NCBI GenBank assembly: GCA_037576195.1 | Contig: CM075102.1 | Coordinates: 42,342,745 to 42,406,744, forward strand | DNA: 64,000 bases | Origin: Phytoseiulus persimilis | Lineage: Eukaryota; Arthropoda; Arachnida; Mesostigmata; Phytoseiidae | Reading direction: 5' to 3' | Part shown: in pieces, positions 43,901 through 55,300 of the stretch | Numbering within the stretch: position 1 is the first letter of the stretch | Layout of the letters: the number at the start of each line of letters is the position of its first letter | Notes under the pieces: model-generated | The model's input: only the letters and a program-made list of their open reading frames with translations | Told to the model about the DNA's origin: nothing | The model's database searches: none | Program-made: the position numbers and the translations under genes

Positions 43901-46850
43901 AGACATGGCTGCCGGCCGGTGACGGCGCCGAGGCGAGCGAATCTCGTGAAGCGTAGGACACGTTTTTGGTTCGTTTTGGAGATCAGCTTTCTACGCGACA
44001 CGCTTTGTTGCCCAGTTTCACGTTGACCGCAGTCCCTGAAGCAGCCGATGTCGAGCAGGCAGTGAATTCCGCGAATAAGAACCGCTGGATACATCGAAGG
44101 CACAAACTCATGGGGTCTCGAACGATTCTCGCAAACAGAGTACGTCATTTTTGATATAGAGATACTGAATCAGACGATTCAGATAAGTTCTCAAAGCATG
44201 TAGAATAATAGCTCGCCAGGATGACGCAACGATTCCTTCCGATAATAAGGGAGAGAATAATGATTGCAACAATTAAGGACACTACATTGATCGATGTTAA
44301 CCGAGTATTCGCATCCGGGACGTATTCGGCAAAAGTGGCGGTCAACAGGCCGATAAGATAAGAACTGGATGATCAGTTGCAATCGTTCAACATGGTTTTC
44401 CTCATCCACGCCTCGGTAGCGCTGGGCACGATCGTGTTCGCCTCGATAAGCGGCTTCGAGCAGAGGATTCTCAACCCTGATGCCGGTGTCTACATTTCAA
44501 CGGCAAAATGGAGAGCGAGTGATCTGTCGAATCAGTGAGCTCATTGACCAACTGCGTGGGAACAGGTGTGCGGGCACCTTGACGGTCTCAGAGATGTTCC
44601 CGAAACGAACATCTGATCGGTACGCTCTTCAGTTTTTCGTGTCAGCTCGACCGCCGCTTTTGAACTTGAGTTCGGGAACCCGGCCACGCTGAATGCTCAC
44701 AGAGACCATACACCTCGTAAGCGTCTGCGACCAACAAGGAGAACACGTATCCAGACGTCTGCTCTAAGGGGTTCTCTGAATATGCCAATGACGATGCTAG
44801 AGGTGCGGATTTCGCTGCTTTGCCCAGCCAAGGATTCACTATGATGCAATCTGAATAAGGCCTCTGATTAGCGATCTCGGTTGCTGGGGTAAGTCGCAAT
44901 GAAAGAAAACAATATGCCGTCAGCTCCAGTCCATTGACGTGAGAGCGGGAAGTGAGCAACTGAGTGTCCTGCAGCGAGTAATTCGAGGCAAACCGGCGGC
45001 CAAAGATTGAGAGCTCAAAAAAAGAAGTCCACCTCCTTCACTGAGCCACCGATTCAAGCTCAGCGTGATATAAGGCCCAGTCAACACATGAGGTCTCGTT
45101 GTACACCTCACGTATGCAATGTCGCTTAGAACTTGCAGTGCATTATCAGAACAGGAGACGGCGCCATCTTGACGTGTCGGTCGAGTTGGACCCGCAAGGG
45201 TCTCGAATCGATAAACGCTCCTGCATTGTAGCGAACGCTACTTTTACTCTCAAGGAGACGACGAGAGGAACTGAACTTACTCTTCAGCAAGTACTGTAGG
45301 ATTTGTGTCTCGCTCAGATCGCTAGCCGATCTCCTCATTTTTCGAGCTAATATGCTCGACGCGTTTACCACTACACAGCTGCTCAGAGCCTGCTCGAAGC
45401 CAGCACAGAGCTATGCAGTTCGGAAACCGCTGAGAAGCGGATCCGCTGCCAACCGAGGCGATTCTAGTCGAGGAGAGGATTCCACACTCTTTCCGATCCA
45501 ACTCCTGCGCGCCATCCACATTGCTCTGAAGTCATCGGGTTCGCTCCACTCTCAGCGATGTTAGTTTTCTCACCAATACCGAAAGTTTGCGTGAGCTCGC
45601 CAGAGAAAATAGAATTTTGAGCTAGATCAATAACCGAATTCAATCATATCGAGATCTAAGCTCGATTGCGGTTGAGCTCATCGAAACCGCGAGCAGATAG
45701 GTTGTCTGCGCCTAAGAGTGCTTCGACCCCTTCATGATTGTCATACCTGGATTGGGAACGTATCGGGGAAACGCAGGCATTTTCCACCGAAGCGACTCGG
45801 GGAGAAAACAGTTCTCTGCACTGCTCCACAGCCAGCATCGAACTCTTCCACAGAATTATGAGTGAAAGGTTTTTTTGGATCAAAAAAAGATAGGGCCCTT
45901 CGATAATCCGTTGCTGAGGGGAACTACTCAGCGTCTGCCCCAATCCATTGGCTATTCGTGAGTCCCTCGCTTCCAACGCTGCATTTTCCCTAGTTGATCG
46001 CGAAAATTTGAGCAAGGCAGGTGAGGAACGTGCTCCTAAGTCAAATTGGAGCAAACTGACACGAGAATCGGGAGAAATCCCCGGGCGGTTGAATGCAAAC
46101 CGGAACAAGATGGACGGAGCTGATTTTACAGAGTCTACAGGACTATCGCAACAAAGAACTAAACGGGTGAGTTGCTTGCAGAATTTCCAATTAGATCCAC
46201 TTGTCAAGAAAGAAGCGGTTCAAAGGAGATGATTCCGCCAATCCAACACGTCGGAAGATTGTTGTACATGCGAGATAAGATAGGAAAGGTGCAATCGAAT
46301 AAGTCCGCTCTGTAACACCAGTGTTCGTGTCGACGAGTGTCAATCCCAGATGGTACGCTTTGTTACGTCTGCCAAGGATGCTATTCTGAGTTCGTCGGCC
46401 ATGACGAAAGTCTAAAAAAAACACTCGTTTCTCGAAGAGAACGGTGTACCATCAGAGGTGCGTGACTGGTCCCATGTAAGAACCGTTCCGAGAGAAGTAC
46501 TGGCCTCACAATGTTTCTCAACGAGCCGTTTCGACCGTCCTTCCGCGCACGAGGTCACTGCAAGTCAAGTAATCGGGTACAGTTCTTCAATCGGACGATT
46601 GAGACTAGGCTTTTGGGGGTAATCGATAATGTGGCCAGCTTTTTTTCTTTACGAGAAAGCGCCGCTTCTACCAGGGGCTGGTGGAGAGGAGGAAAAGGAG
46701 GGGGGGGGAGAGCGCCAAGGTGCGTAAATTTCTTTTTCAAATACGCTCCAGTTCCGCGTAAAAGGACTGCCGGGTAGTTGATCATCTTTGATTCCTAAAA
46801 CACTCGAGTTTTTATTATATTTGATGATAATGGTTGTATGCACAGCGGGA
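40950..46850. other. Gene-poor stretch with a few candidate exons
   Basis: No recognised protein. The most gene-like pieces on - are at 45,281 to about 45,410 (helical frame QALSSCVVVNASSILARKMR, followed by a perfect GTAAGT donor at 45,280) and 44,145 to about 44,360 (a membrane segment INVVSLIVAIIILSLIIGRN after a plausible acceptor). They might be parts of one diverged membrane protein, but I could not join them in phase. Frames of 100-184 codons at 42,132-42,686 (+) and 45,656-46,207 (-) show no motifs. Confidence 0.3.
44392..44538 (+). CDS. Small ORF with signal-peptide-like start (48 aa)
   Basis: ATG-initiated 48-codon frame opening MVFLIHASVALGTIVFASIS, which has the shape of a signal peptide, followed by about 28 polar residues with no cysteine. 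It could be a first coding exon or a chance frame. Nothing nearby confirms it. Confidence 0.2.
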   Translation: MVFLIHASVALGTIVFASISGFEQRILNPDAGVYISTAKWRASDLSNQ

Positions 46851-46852
46851 TT

Positions 46853-47023
46853 TTAGCCGATACCGACTAGATTAGAAGCCTCAGGTGAAGAGCCGCTGAC
46901 CGCCGCAGTGTTGCCTTTCTGCACCTCAATGAACACACGCTGAAACAGAAACTCCGAGGCCCTTCTGTCTCCCGTAACAACTTCAATTCGCCTTCCGAGT
47001 TCTTGAGTTTCGAGTTTGATTCC
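46853..47023 (-). pseudogene. Relic of the second RT family, C-terminus only
   Basis: About 56 codons ending in a stop, with ELGRRIEVVTGDRRASEFLF followed by QRV..EVQKGNTAAV. This aligns residue by residue with the C-terminal text of the fragmented RT at about 12,820-12,979. The upstream sequence in the same frame is not RT-like, so only the 3' end is left, as expected for a 5'-truncated insertion. Confidence 0.6.
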
Positions 47024-47226
47024 TTGTATTCTCGAGAAGGAACACCTCAGCAGGGTAACGCCACCTTTCGTCAGGAAACAGCACCTGGCCGGCCTGAGGA
47101 ACGATTTTCGATTCAAATTTGCTGGATCCGCCACATGGACCACTCCCACTGAGCGAGTTTCAACAGTGACAGGGATCCAACCGCCTTGGTATCTTGCATT
47201 GATATCTTTGAGCGTTGGATCTTCCG

Positions 47227-47970
47227 AGCAAACTCGAAGCAGATCGGGAAGATTAATTGAGGTTAGGTTGGGGCCTCTGTTACTCCTGCGGCTCGGTTGA
47301 CGGGCCCCCGACATTCGGTCGACCTACAGCGACCACTTGAGCTCTCCAGACTGCGGAGCAGACTCGGCTGTTCGTGCGGAAAACGAGGCACTCAAATCTC
47401 GAAATCATCAAGCCAGATTTTGAGTGAGAACTAAACTCGTGTGAGTCGGATCTGACGCTACATCGGACGGAATCGTGAAGCCTCATGCTGGTTACGCCTC
47501 TAGGGGAAATCTGACAGAGCGCCATCATAGTCCGATTCGTCGTGCACGGATTCCCCCCGTACGTTCGAAGCCGTTCCATCGCGTCAGCGGAGATTCTCGG
47601 CTGAGGCTCTCAGACATTGCAGGAATCCCTTGATCCTTTTTCCCCGCTCCAGCAGCGAACCTCCGATACAGAATGTGAGGAAAGAAACTTGTAGCGATCC
47701 ATCAGCGATAGAGCTCCCTCCCTGTCCCACAGCACGCGAGATTGGGAGCGCGTCAACCGGTATATGGCGTACCCTGCCGTGTGGACCGACCAGCAGCGAA
47801 CTTGAGGCAAGTCGGGAGACTGGTCAAGTTAGGTTAGAGCTTGGGCAAGCGAGCGGAGCGATGCGAGCAGACAGCCAGCCAGCGCACTCGAAATTGTGCG
47901 GAGGTATCCGGTGAGGCTAGGTTAAGGGCCCTGTTACTCCTTGGCCCGGTTGACGCCATGGTCCAGTTGA
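47227..47970. repeat. Dispersed short repeat cluster
   Basis: Two motif blocks recur. Block one, AACT.GA.GCA..TCGGGA then AGGTTAGGTT, is at about 47,230-47,275 and 47,800-47,842. Block two, GAGG.TAGGTT..GG followed by CTGTTACTCCT and CGGTTGACG, is at about 47,259-47,302 and 47,912-47,953. They look like terminal pieces of a retroelement adjoining the RT relic at 46,853. The TTAGGTT strings are too short to call telomeric. Confidence 0.5.
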
Positions 47971-50900
47971 CGGCGAGGCCCGCAAGAATGACGGAGAAAA
48001 ATGGCCTTTGCGCCGCTTCTCCTATTGAAGGCCCTAGACCTCATCGAAAAGCAGATTCTCGTCGCGCGTCGATGTGTCCCTGATTGTTCTGAGCCCGCGT
48101 GGTGATGTGTTGCGGACGCTTCCATTCTTCTATCATGTGAAGCGTGAAAGGTGTTACGTGTATCATGTGAGGTGATAAAGCTGGCCTCGATCTCCCGCTT
48201 TGAGATCGTAGAAGAGGCGGCGCCGTGAGATCGATGCCCGGAATCGCCTACTGGGTACGATGAAGAGGTAGCATCGTAAGATTGTGATCGTTCCTGATCC
48301 CTCAGATTCACCCTCACCATGCATCTTTGGTTGGACCTCGTGTCTCGGAGGGGCATCACGCCACCGATGTCTGGCGAAGAAGGTGCTACGCATTGCCTCA
48401 CCATGAACAAATCGTCGGTTGTGCTTGTCTGTTACTTGAAGAAGGATGGGTGGCATCTATTTTCCTAAAAAGCGGGTCCAATGTCTACTGAACTTGCTTG
48501 CCCCCGCAATGCGCTGGACTCTGCGCAGGCAAGAAGCTGTTTGGCAGGGGTGATTGGCTGAAGAAGCGATCGCGCCTCATAAGTTTTCAGAAGGGGCAAG
48601 CACCCGGAGCAGAACTTTGAGGGCACTCTGATAAGGAGCTCCTCACCATTTAGGCGACCGCAACGTGCTCCTATGAGAACGAACATTGAAAATGACACGG
48701 AGACAGTATTTCGAGAAGTGCGAAAATCGCGACCAAATATTCCCATCCCCTCCACTGCGACCGGCCTTCGTTTTCAAGGAGAGTCCCTTAGCCACAATAC
48801 GCCCCGAACGCCCTTCAACGCGCGACTCTACTTCACTTCTCTCTGTTAATGAAAAATTTCCGCAGTTCAAATTACTTTGAAAAGTATATCTTCGTACTTG
48901 TTTTTTTGCCGCGACGATCGCCGCTGAGTTCTTGGTGACGAGCTCCTTGTTCAGCTGTTCACGTTTTTCCACCCGGAAAAATAAGATAACGGGCAATCAC
49001 TGAATCCACGGTGCTCAACGGAGACTTCACCGTAAAAATCGAGGAAAATCGCCGTGGAAAATGGAGGTCGTCAGTCTCGCATGATAACTTCCTCGGCAAC
49101 ATGGCATGCTGACGAACGTTGGGTGAAACATGGGGCTTTGGGAAGGTGTCACTTGCGTAAGTTCGCAGCTTCCTCTCGTTCCTCCTCGCCAGAAATCCAA
49201 AAACGCTCTCGGGGAAATCTCCAGAGAGGAAAGTTGAGCAACTCGGGCCATCGCCGTTTGTGATGCTCGGAGGGGGACGTGAAGTCGCATCTCACTCTGG
49301 CTTCCGAGAGAATGGTGAGAACCGCAGGCCTCAAGTTCCGCTGAAGCTCTCGGTCGCGCATGATTGGACGGGATGAGGCAACTCATATCCAGTCGAGAGC
49401 GTCATCCGGTCCGTAACTGATAAAAAAAAACTATTCGAACATTCGGGGATTCGCCTCTTTATCGGGTCATGTTACTCGCAAACAAAAATGGCTGCTTATC
49501 AAGTCACGTGGGTTGAACAGGCACTGAGAACTCGAGAGCAGGAAACTGGTATTTTTTTGCAAATCATTGCAATTATTTGCAAGTCTTTTCCCGAAGGGTA
49601 TAGTTCCTGAGTCTCTGAGGACACCCGCGGGAATGCAGTCGTGTATCACCTGGCTTCAAGTTCCATGCACAGAACGATCTTGACGAGCTGCCTCCACTTT
49701 CAGACAAAAGGAATCCTCGAGAATCGAAGAAGATACTCGAATCGAAAGTACTCCTAAAACAGCAGTTCCCCGCCTAAGGAATCCAGGGAATGGTATTGCA
49801 CCGATTCGTTGAGGGAAGCAGAGAGCGACGAGCAGTGTGAGCACCACTTTCCGAGATAAGCTGATATCGTCCAGTCACAGTTCAATTACGTTCTCAATAA
49901 CACGTTTTCATTGTCTCGTTTCGAAAGCGGTGGAATTTTTGCTGTAGCGCACACCGGTTATCCGTGAACGGGTGATCTGATCTCTGCTGGGACCTCTCGA
50001 AGATGAAGAGGAAGTGGAACCTGGGAAATTTCGTGACTCCCTCTGGCCAGGGGGCTGTGATTCACCGACGCGCACAACGGGGATAGAGAGACAGAGAGAG
50101 AGCTCAAGGTCGCCCCTGCTGTGCCAGCGCAGCCGCAGATTTTCCCGTGGCCGCGGCTGAAAGAATCCACACTTGATTGGTCGCTGCTGGGATACGGACA
50201 AAGCTCGTGCCAGAGTTTGTGCCCCGCTCTCCGTAGAATCGTCCCAGCCTCGGCCTCGAATCGAACTTGGAAACGCCGAGTTTTCTGTCAGCCTTGCAAG
50301 ACACTGTTTGTCTTTCTGTAATTTTATCTCTTTCATCTGTGAGAATTTGGTTCGAGTCGAGCGAAAATCCTGGCTTGGATACCGATACAGGGATCACCAA
50401 CGACTGTCAGACCAATTATCTCACTTTCGGAAGCCGGGCGTTTGGCCTTTCGGTTTCTTCGCTGCCGCGACCGTATTTTCGATTTCAAAGGAAAGCACAG
50501 GCATCGATTTCAAAGACCCAGAGCGAGAAGATTCGAAAATTGCACCAGAATCGGTTTGAGGAGCGTGAGGGGAAGTTCGAGCAAGCAACTGAGGATCACA
50601 CGACTCGGTGCCAAACATATACCTGGAAATGCGCTAGTCGCAGTCCGTTTTCGAGCTACTCCCGCGAAGTTATGCCGGTCGTCGCGGACGGTGATGCGAA
50701 TCGAGGTAGAGAGCAATCAACAGGTTGGCGAGCGGCCGCCGAGATGCAACTCACCGCTACGTCGTTTTGGAGACTCCATCAAGGCGGGTGGCGTGCAGCG
50801 TCTCGGGGTCTGAATTTCCAGAGAGATACATTCACTGCATCGGTCGTTTCTCGGCGGCTCAGTAGTTTTACCGTCAAGCACCAACACACGCGACACTCCT

Positions 50901-52118
50901 CCTTCAATGTTGTCGATGAGCGAGCGAGCGAGTGCGCCTGTCGCCCTGGAAGCTGACTGTTCACAGCTGTTCAGCGCATGTTGGTAACAACAGCGGCCGT
51001 GGCCGACGTGAGCGCGCCAAATCGAAAAAGGTGCTTTCAGAGGGAGAGTATCGCTGACAGCGGAGCGCATACACGCACACCATGAGATTTCGACAGAAAG
51101 TTCTCTGCGGTCCAGTAGAGTGCGCGCTCTGCTTCGTTCTCAGAGTGAGTTTCATCTGTCCGAATTCGGAGCGAATTATACGGTTTTACGAGAATGGTTT
51201 TCAAGATCTATGCAGGTCACGACTTCAGAGACGTCGCCGCGCGGAGTAGCCCAATGCGCACACCGACGAGGTTGCTGAGTGGTGAGCGCGGTCTGCAGCA
51301 CATGCGCTCGCGCTCGGCCGACTCCCGCTCACAATCGGGCTTGAGTTTTTCAGTCTCCACCTGCCGGTTTTACCCCGATGGTTCTCGAGCGAGTGTTCGT
51401 CAAGGTGCTCGACCCCTCATCGGGGCCCATGCTGACACTCATCGGCTTCGGCTGTTGACCCCCCAAAATGGCGAGTACCGCCATCTGAGAATCCAATGGA
51501 TGCTATTGTGGGTTTAATATCAGGAAAAAGTTAGGATCGTCTGGCTCAAAGAGATGCAATCTGTTCCCTATAACATGACATATCTTCTGAACGCGCACTC
51601 TTTGGAACAGCAATTAGGTTTTGCACTCAATAGCACATCCCTTTCGATAGAACTGTCGCTCGACCTCGATGAGGAGAAAAGTCCAGATCACAGAAATTTT
51701 CCGTCCCACCTAGTTCAAAGTTATGCACGAGACCCTGCAAGCGAGTTTCCTCGTGTATTCTACGCTACATTAGAGACCAGTTGGTCGGTATAATGATACG
51801 ACCAAGTGACCCAAGAGAGAGGACGTTTGAGACAGATTCATCACAGCTTTGCTAGCGTATATTATTTAGGGAACCGAGGGGGGTTTTGCGAAGGGAATGA
51901 ATCCCGTAAGGGTTTCACGTCAAAGAACGTTCGGGAGAACCGGCCCTGCCCATAGTTCTACACCCGCTCTTTTCGAGCTCGAAGGCATTCCTCGCGCCGT
52001 CCGTAGAGAAGCGAATGGAATACTTTTCCGCGCGGAATCACACCGATACGGATTCGATAGGTGGACTTCCGAGGTTCCTCTCAGAAATCCTTTCTATGTT
52101 CTTGTGTTCGCTCGAATG
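47971..52118. other. No confident gene
   Basis: Many overlapping frames on both strands, the longest 229 codons (50,267-50,956, +), none with recognisable motifs. A helical frame EKREQLNKELVTKNSAAIVA on - near 48,895-48,970 precedes a usable donor but lacks a clear acceptor. A near-palindrome lies at 49,557-49,582. Confidence 0.4.
49557..49582. promoter_or_regulatory. 26-bp near-palindrome of octamer-like half sites
   Basis: TTGCAAATCATTGCAATTATTTGCAA is symmetric about ATTGCAAT except for one base pair. ATTTGCA/TGCAAAT half sites are POU-type and ATTGCAAT is C/EBP-like. A CACGTG E-box lies at 49,505. No adjacent gene is identified, so function is open. Confidence 0.3.
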
Positions 52119-52126
52119 GTGTAGAC

Positions 52127-52341
52127 CAGTGGTTCTCAAAGTGGTCGATATCGACCCCCAGAGCGTCGATGGTCGATCTCCGGTTCACAGAGGGGATGCC
52201 GGGGTGGATTTGACCATACTTCTTCGCGTCCACGTAGGTGGATCAAGGGGTCGAGAGTCGACCCCCTGGGGGACGGCAGTCCATAAACTTCAACGAAGTC
52301 GCCGAGGGGGTCGATGGGTCAGTTGAGTTTGAGAACCACTG
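52127..52341. mobile_element. hAT MITE, 215 bp, with 8-bp target duplication
   Basis: Perfect 14-bp terminal inverted repeats CAGTGGTTCTCAAA at both ends, flanked by GTGTAGAC at 52,119-52,126 and 52,342-52,349. The CAGTGGTTCTCAAA terminus is typical of many non-autonomous hAT elements in animals. The inside is rich in GGTCGA-type strings and codes for nothing. The perfect duplication suggests a fairly recent insertion. Confidence 0.93.
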
Positions 52342-52349
52342 GTGTAGAC

Positions 52350-55300
52350 TAATGAATTCGGGCATCCCCGCCGGGGGCTGGGAGAGGATCGTGGATGGTA
52401 CAAGCCGCTGGTTCAGCCCTGAGCCGGAATTTTGAGTTTTCGGGAAACCCGAAATTCCCAGCGAGCAACGCGTTGAGTTTCGAGCTCGTTCGTTCGTCTC
52501 TAGCTGGGACGGCTGTGAAAAAACTTCTCTCGCCTCAGAAACTGTCGAGTTCCCTTCCGATACATACATACACTGCGAGATGTTTCGCGAATCATTCCTC
52601 CCCTATGCGTGGAGCAAACTCATTGTTGTCCGACTATTAATTTGTCTTCGAATAATCTGATGAATGAACTGATTATCTCTGTGCTCCTTGAGTTCTAAAA
52701 ACTCGAGCAGAGCAACACTGACATCAGCACAGTCCCTTGAGTGGCGACGGGCTCATTAGCGATCAGCTTTTATCTGCAGTGGCAGCGAAAGCCTTGCTTT
52801 CGAATGTAGGGAGTCAAGTTTTAGAAAGTCATTTGAATCTTTTTCATCCAACCCTTTTCGAATACCTCAGTTTTTTCCAGAGCTGGAGCTGAGCGTGCTG
52901 GACGAGCGCAAAAGACATAGCACAGCGAGTCTCTCTGGTGATCACCTCCGGAACGCTTCGAGGCAGCCGTATGAGGTTCACCGTCTGGTTCTGGGTAACC
53001 GCATCGCCTCCGAGAGTGCCGTGGAGGTAATCGACCGGGGCGAAATCGCTTCCAACGATTGAGATATACGTATTTCGGCAGGGGTGTGTTTGGGTCACGC
53101 GTAGCGAGCGTGCGTAGCTCACTCTTGCTCAGTTCAAAGGTGATCTTCACCGAGCTCTGTGTCGAGTAGAGCTCCATGTTCACCGATCCCACCCGTCGAC
53201 TCTTCAGGCTGTCGCCGTGACGGGTGACTCTCGAGCTCTTCTTCACTCTCAGGAATCAAACGCCCCAGTTCCTTGTTTGCAGGCAAAAACGAGACGGAAC
53301 ATCGCTCCAGTGCACTATTCTCTTTTTGCAGAGATAACACAGAGCGAGACACAACGAGAGGATTCGTTTCCGTTCCTACAACATCGACAGGTGAGGCGTC
53401 ATCGCAGCGCTAGCTCCGAAATCGCCGGATGCGATCCTCGGTATATTCTCAAACGGCGATCCCCTCTCGACCCGGATAGCTATATGCTGGGAATACGGCC
53501 GCAATCGACCGCTCCAGTGGATCGTTCATAAAACAGTTCCCGGGCTGCGACCGGGAGCAGTACCGTTCAACTCCGATGGCGACGACCCGTGATGAATGGC
53601 CGTATAGGCGATTTCGAGCAATCACATTCGAAACATTGTGCTGTGCCATTTGAGACCCTAAGAACTTGGAAACTCAAGGTCTCGCCGACATGAGCCGCGG
53701 ATCGATGGGATCGGAACTCGAGACGACGTCCCTGGATAGAAGAGAACATTCGAGCAACTCCTTGGAAGGGACACAGAAACATTCACAGTCTTAGTTGAAT
53801 AATAACACAACTATCCACCTGCGATCCTACCTCACGAATATAGACCACTCGGAATGGATCGGATCCAGTACCGATGATTGCGATACGATGTTTTCCCTCA
53901 GATTCCCAGAACCAAAACTTCGTCATTCCAACTCATCTCCGCTCAGCCACGTGCATACAGTCCTGCGAGGCCGTTACGCACTTTTGCGAGGCCGTTGCAA
54001 CCTTCATCATGTGCCCCAGCGACGTTACCGGTACCTGGGGGAGTTGAGAGATTCGAGCGGACCGAAACCGGGGGCGTTCCGTCTGAGTCGGATGGGGAGA
54101 AAGTAAGCGAGCTCAGAAAGGACTGTTATACAATAATCTGATGCGTCGCGAGATGTTTTCAAGCGTGAACGTCTGATGGCGTTTGGATCCCTCCAGCCGT
54201 CGTGGAAGTCTCGAGAATGAGAGGAACAAGAGAGTGGAAATCATCGGAACGACTATCGCCTGGGGGTGGAAACTCGACCGACATTCCCGTCTCGGGGCGG
54301 AACCCAGCTTTTCGCTTGCATCAGCGATTGTTGTAGCCAAATTAGGATTGGGGGGCCAGAAAATTGTTCTGCGATATTGGCTCGTTCCGATGCGTACACG
54401 GCAGCCATGAGAGCTCAACTTCGCGAAAACTGTGAACCAAGCTTCGAGCTGTAATCCGACTCCTGAGAGCAATGAGCGCCGAAATTTCAGACAGAGTCTG
54501 CCGCTGACGCTCGATGACGTCCATCATTACAGCACGTGCCCGCATACAGAACTTACTTTCTTAGCTCTTGTCGAGGCTTCTGGATTTCCAAGAAGTCTCT
54601 GACAATGAGGCACTTCTCGCGGAAAACAACGGATTTCACTCGGACGACTTTGAATGCAAGTAAGTTTTCACCGAACGAGATAGACTCACCCGAACTGCCA
54701 CCTGACGTTATACAAGAGCTTCCCACAATGGTTCCTAGACGCAAGGCGTATCTTGAGGACACTCCCGGACACTGCAATTTCACTCCGGGCATTGCGAGAA
54801 CAATCAAGTGAGATGCGATTGGAGGACAATGAGCGCGCACGGAAAACCCTACGCAAAGGGATGACGACGAGAAGAAGACCGAGGCATCCTGGGTGCTCCA
54901 TCCTTCCCTCGCGCAATTCTCGTTACGCGATCACTTCATTCCGACAAATGGTGGGCGTGAGCTAGCTTTCTCTTCTTTTGAAAAATCAATCTTCGAGAAA
55001 ATGCTCCGGGAGGAGCAGTGCCGAGCTTGTTTGCCAGCGAAAACTCCTCCAAAGTTTCAATCCTCTGCTGCTGCCACCGCTAGTCTTCTCCGATGCAGTT
55101 GATGCTTTTATTGAGCGTGTGGGTTCCGAGGTTGCGTAGGTTGTTGTGTGGACAGCATTCAATCCATTCGGGGATCTATCTGACACGCGAGGGTCAGCGA
55201 GATTTCTCTCGAGAAGAACGTCCGTCTCTTCAGAGGAGAAAGACCATGACCCCGCGTCTCTTCTCGATCGCCCAGCTGACTTTTAGCCTGGTCGAAATTC

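Noticed and set aside
47254..47275. TTAGG-type telomere repeat
   Set aside because: Only one or two TTAGG-like units, embedded in a dispersed repeat; no tandem run.
50267..50956. 229-codon + frame
   Set aside because: Overlapped by long frames in other phases and strands; no domain, no splice support, and irregular composition.
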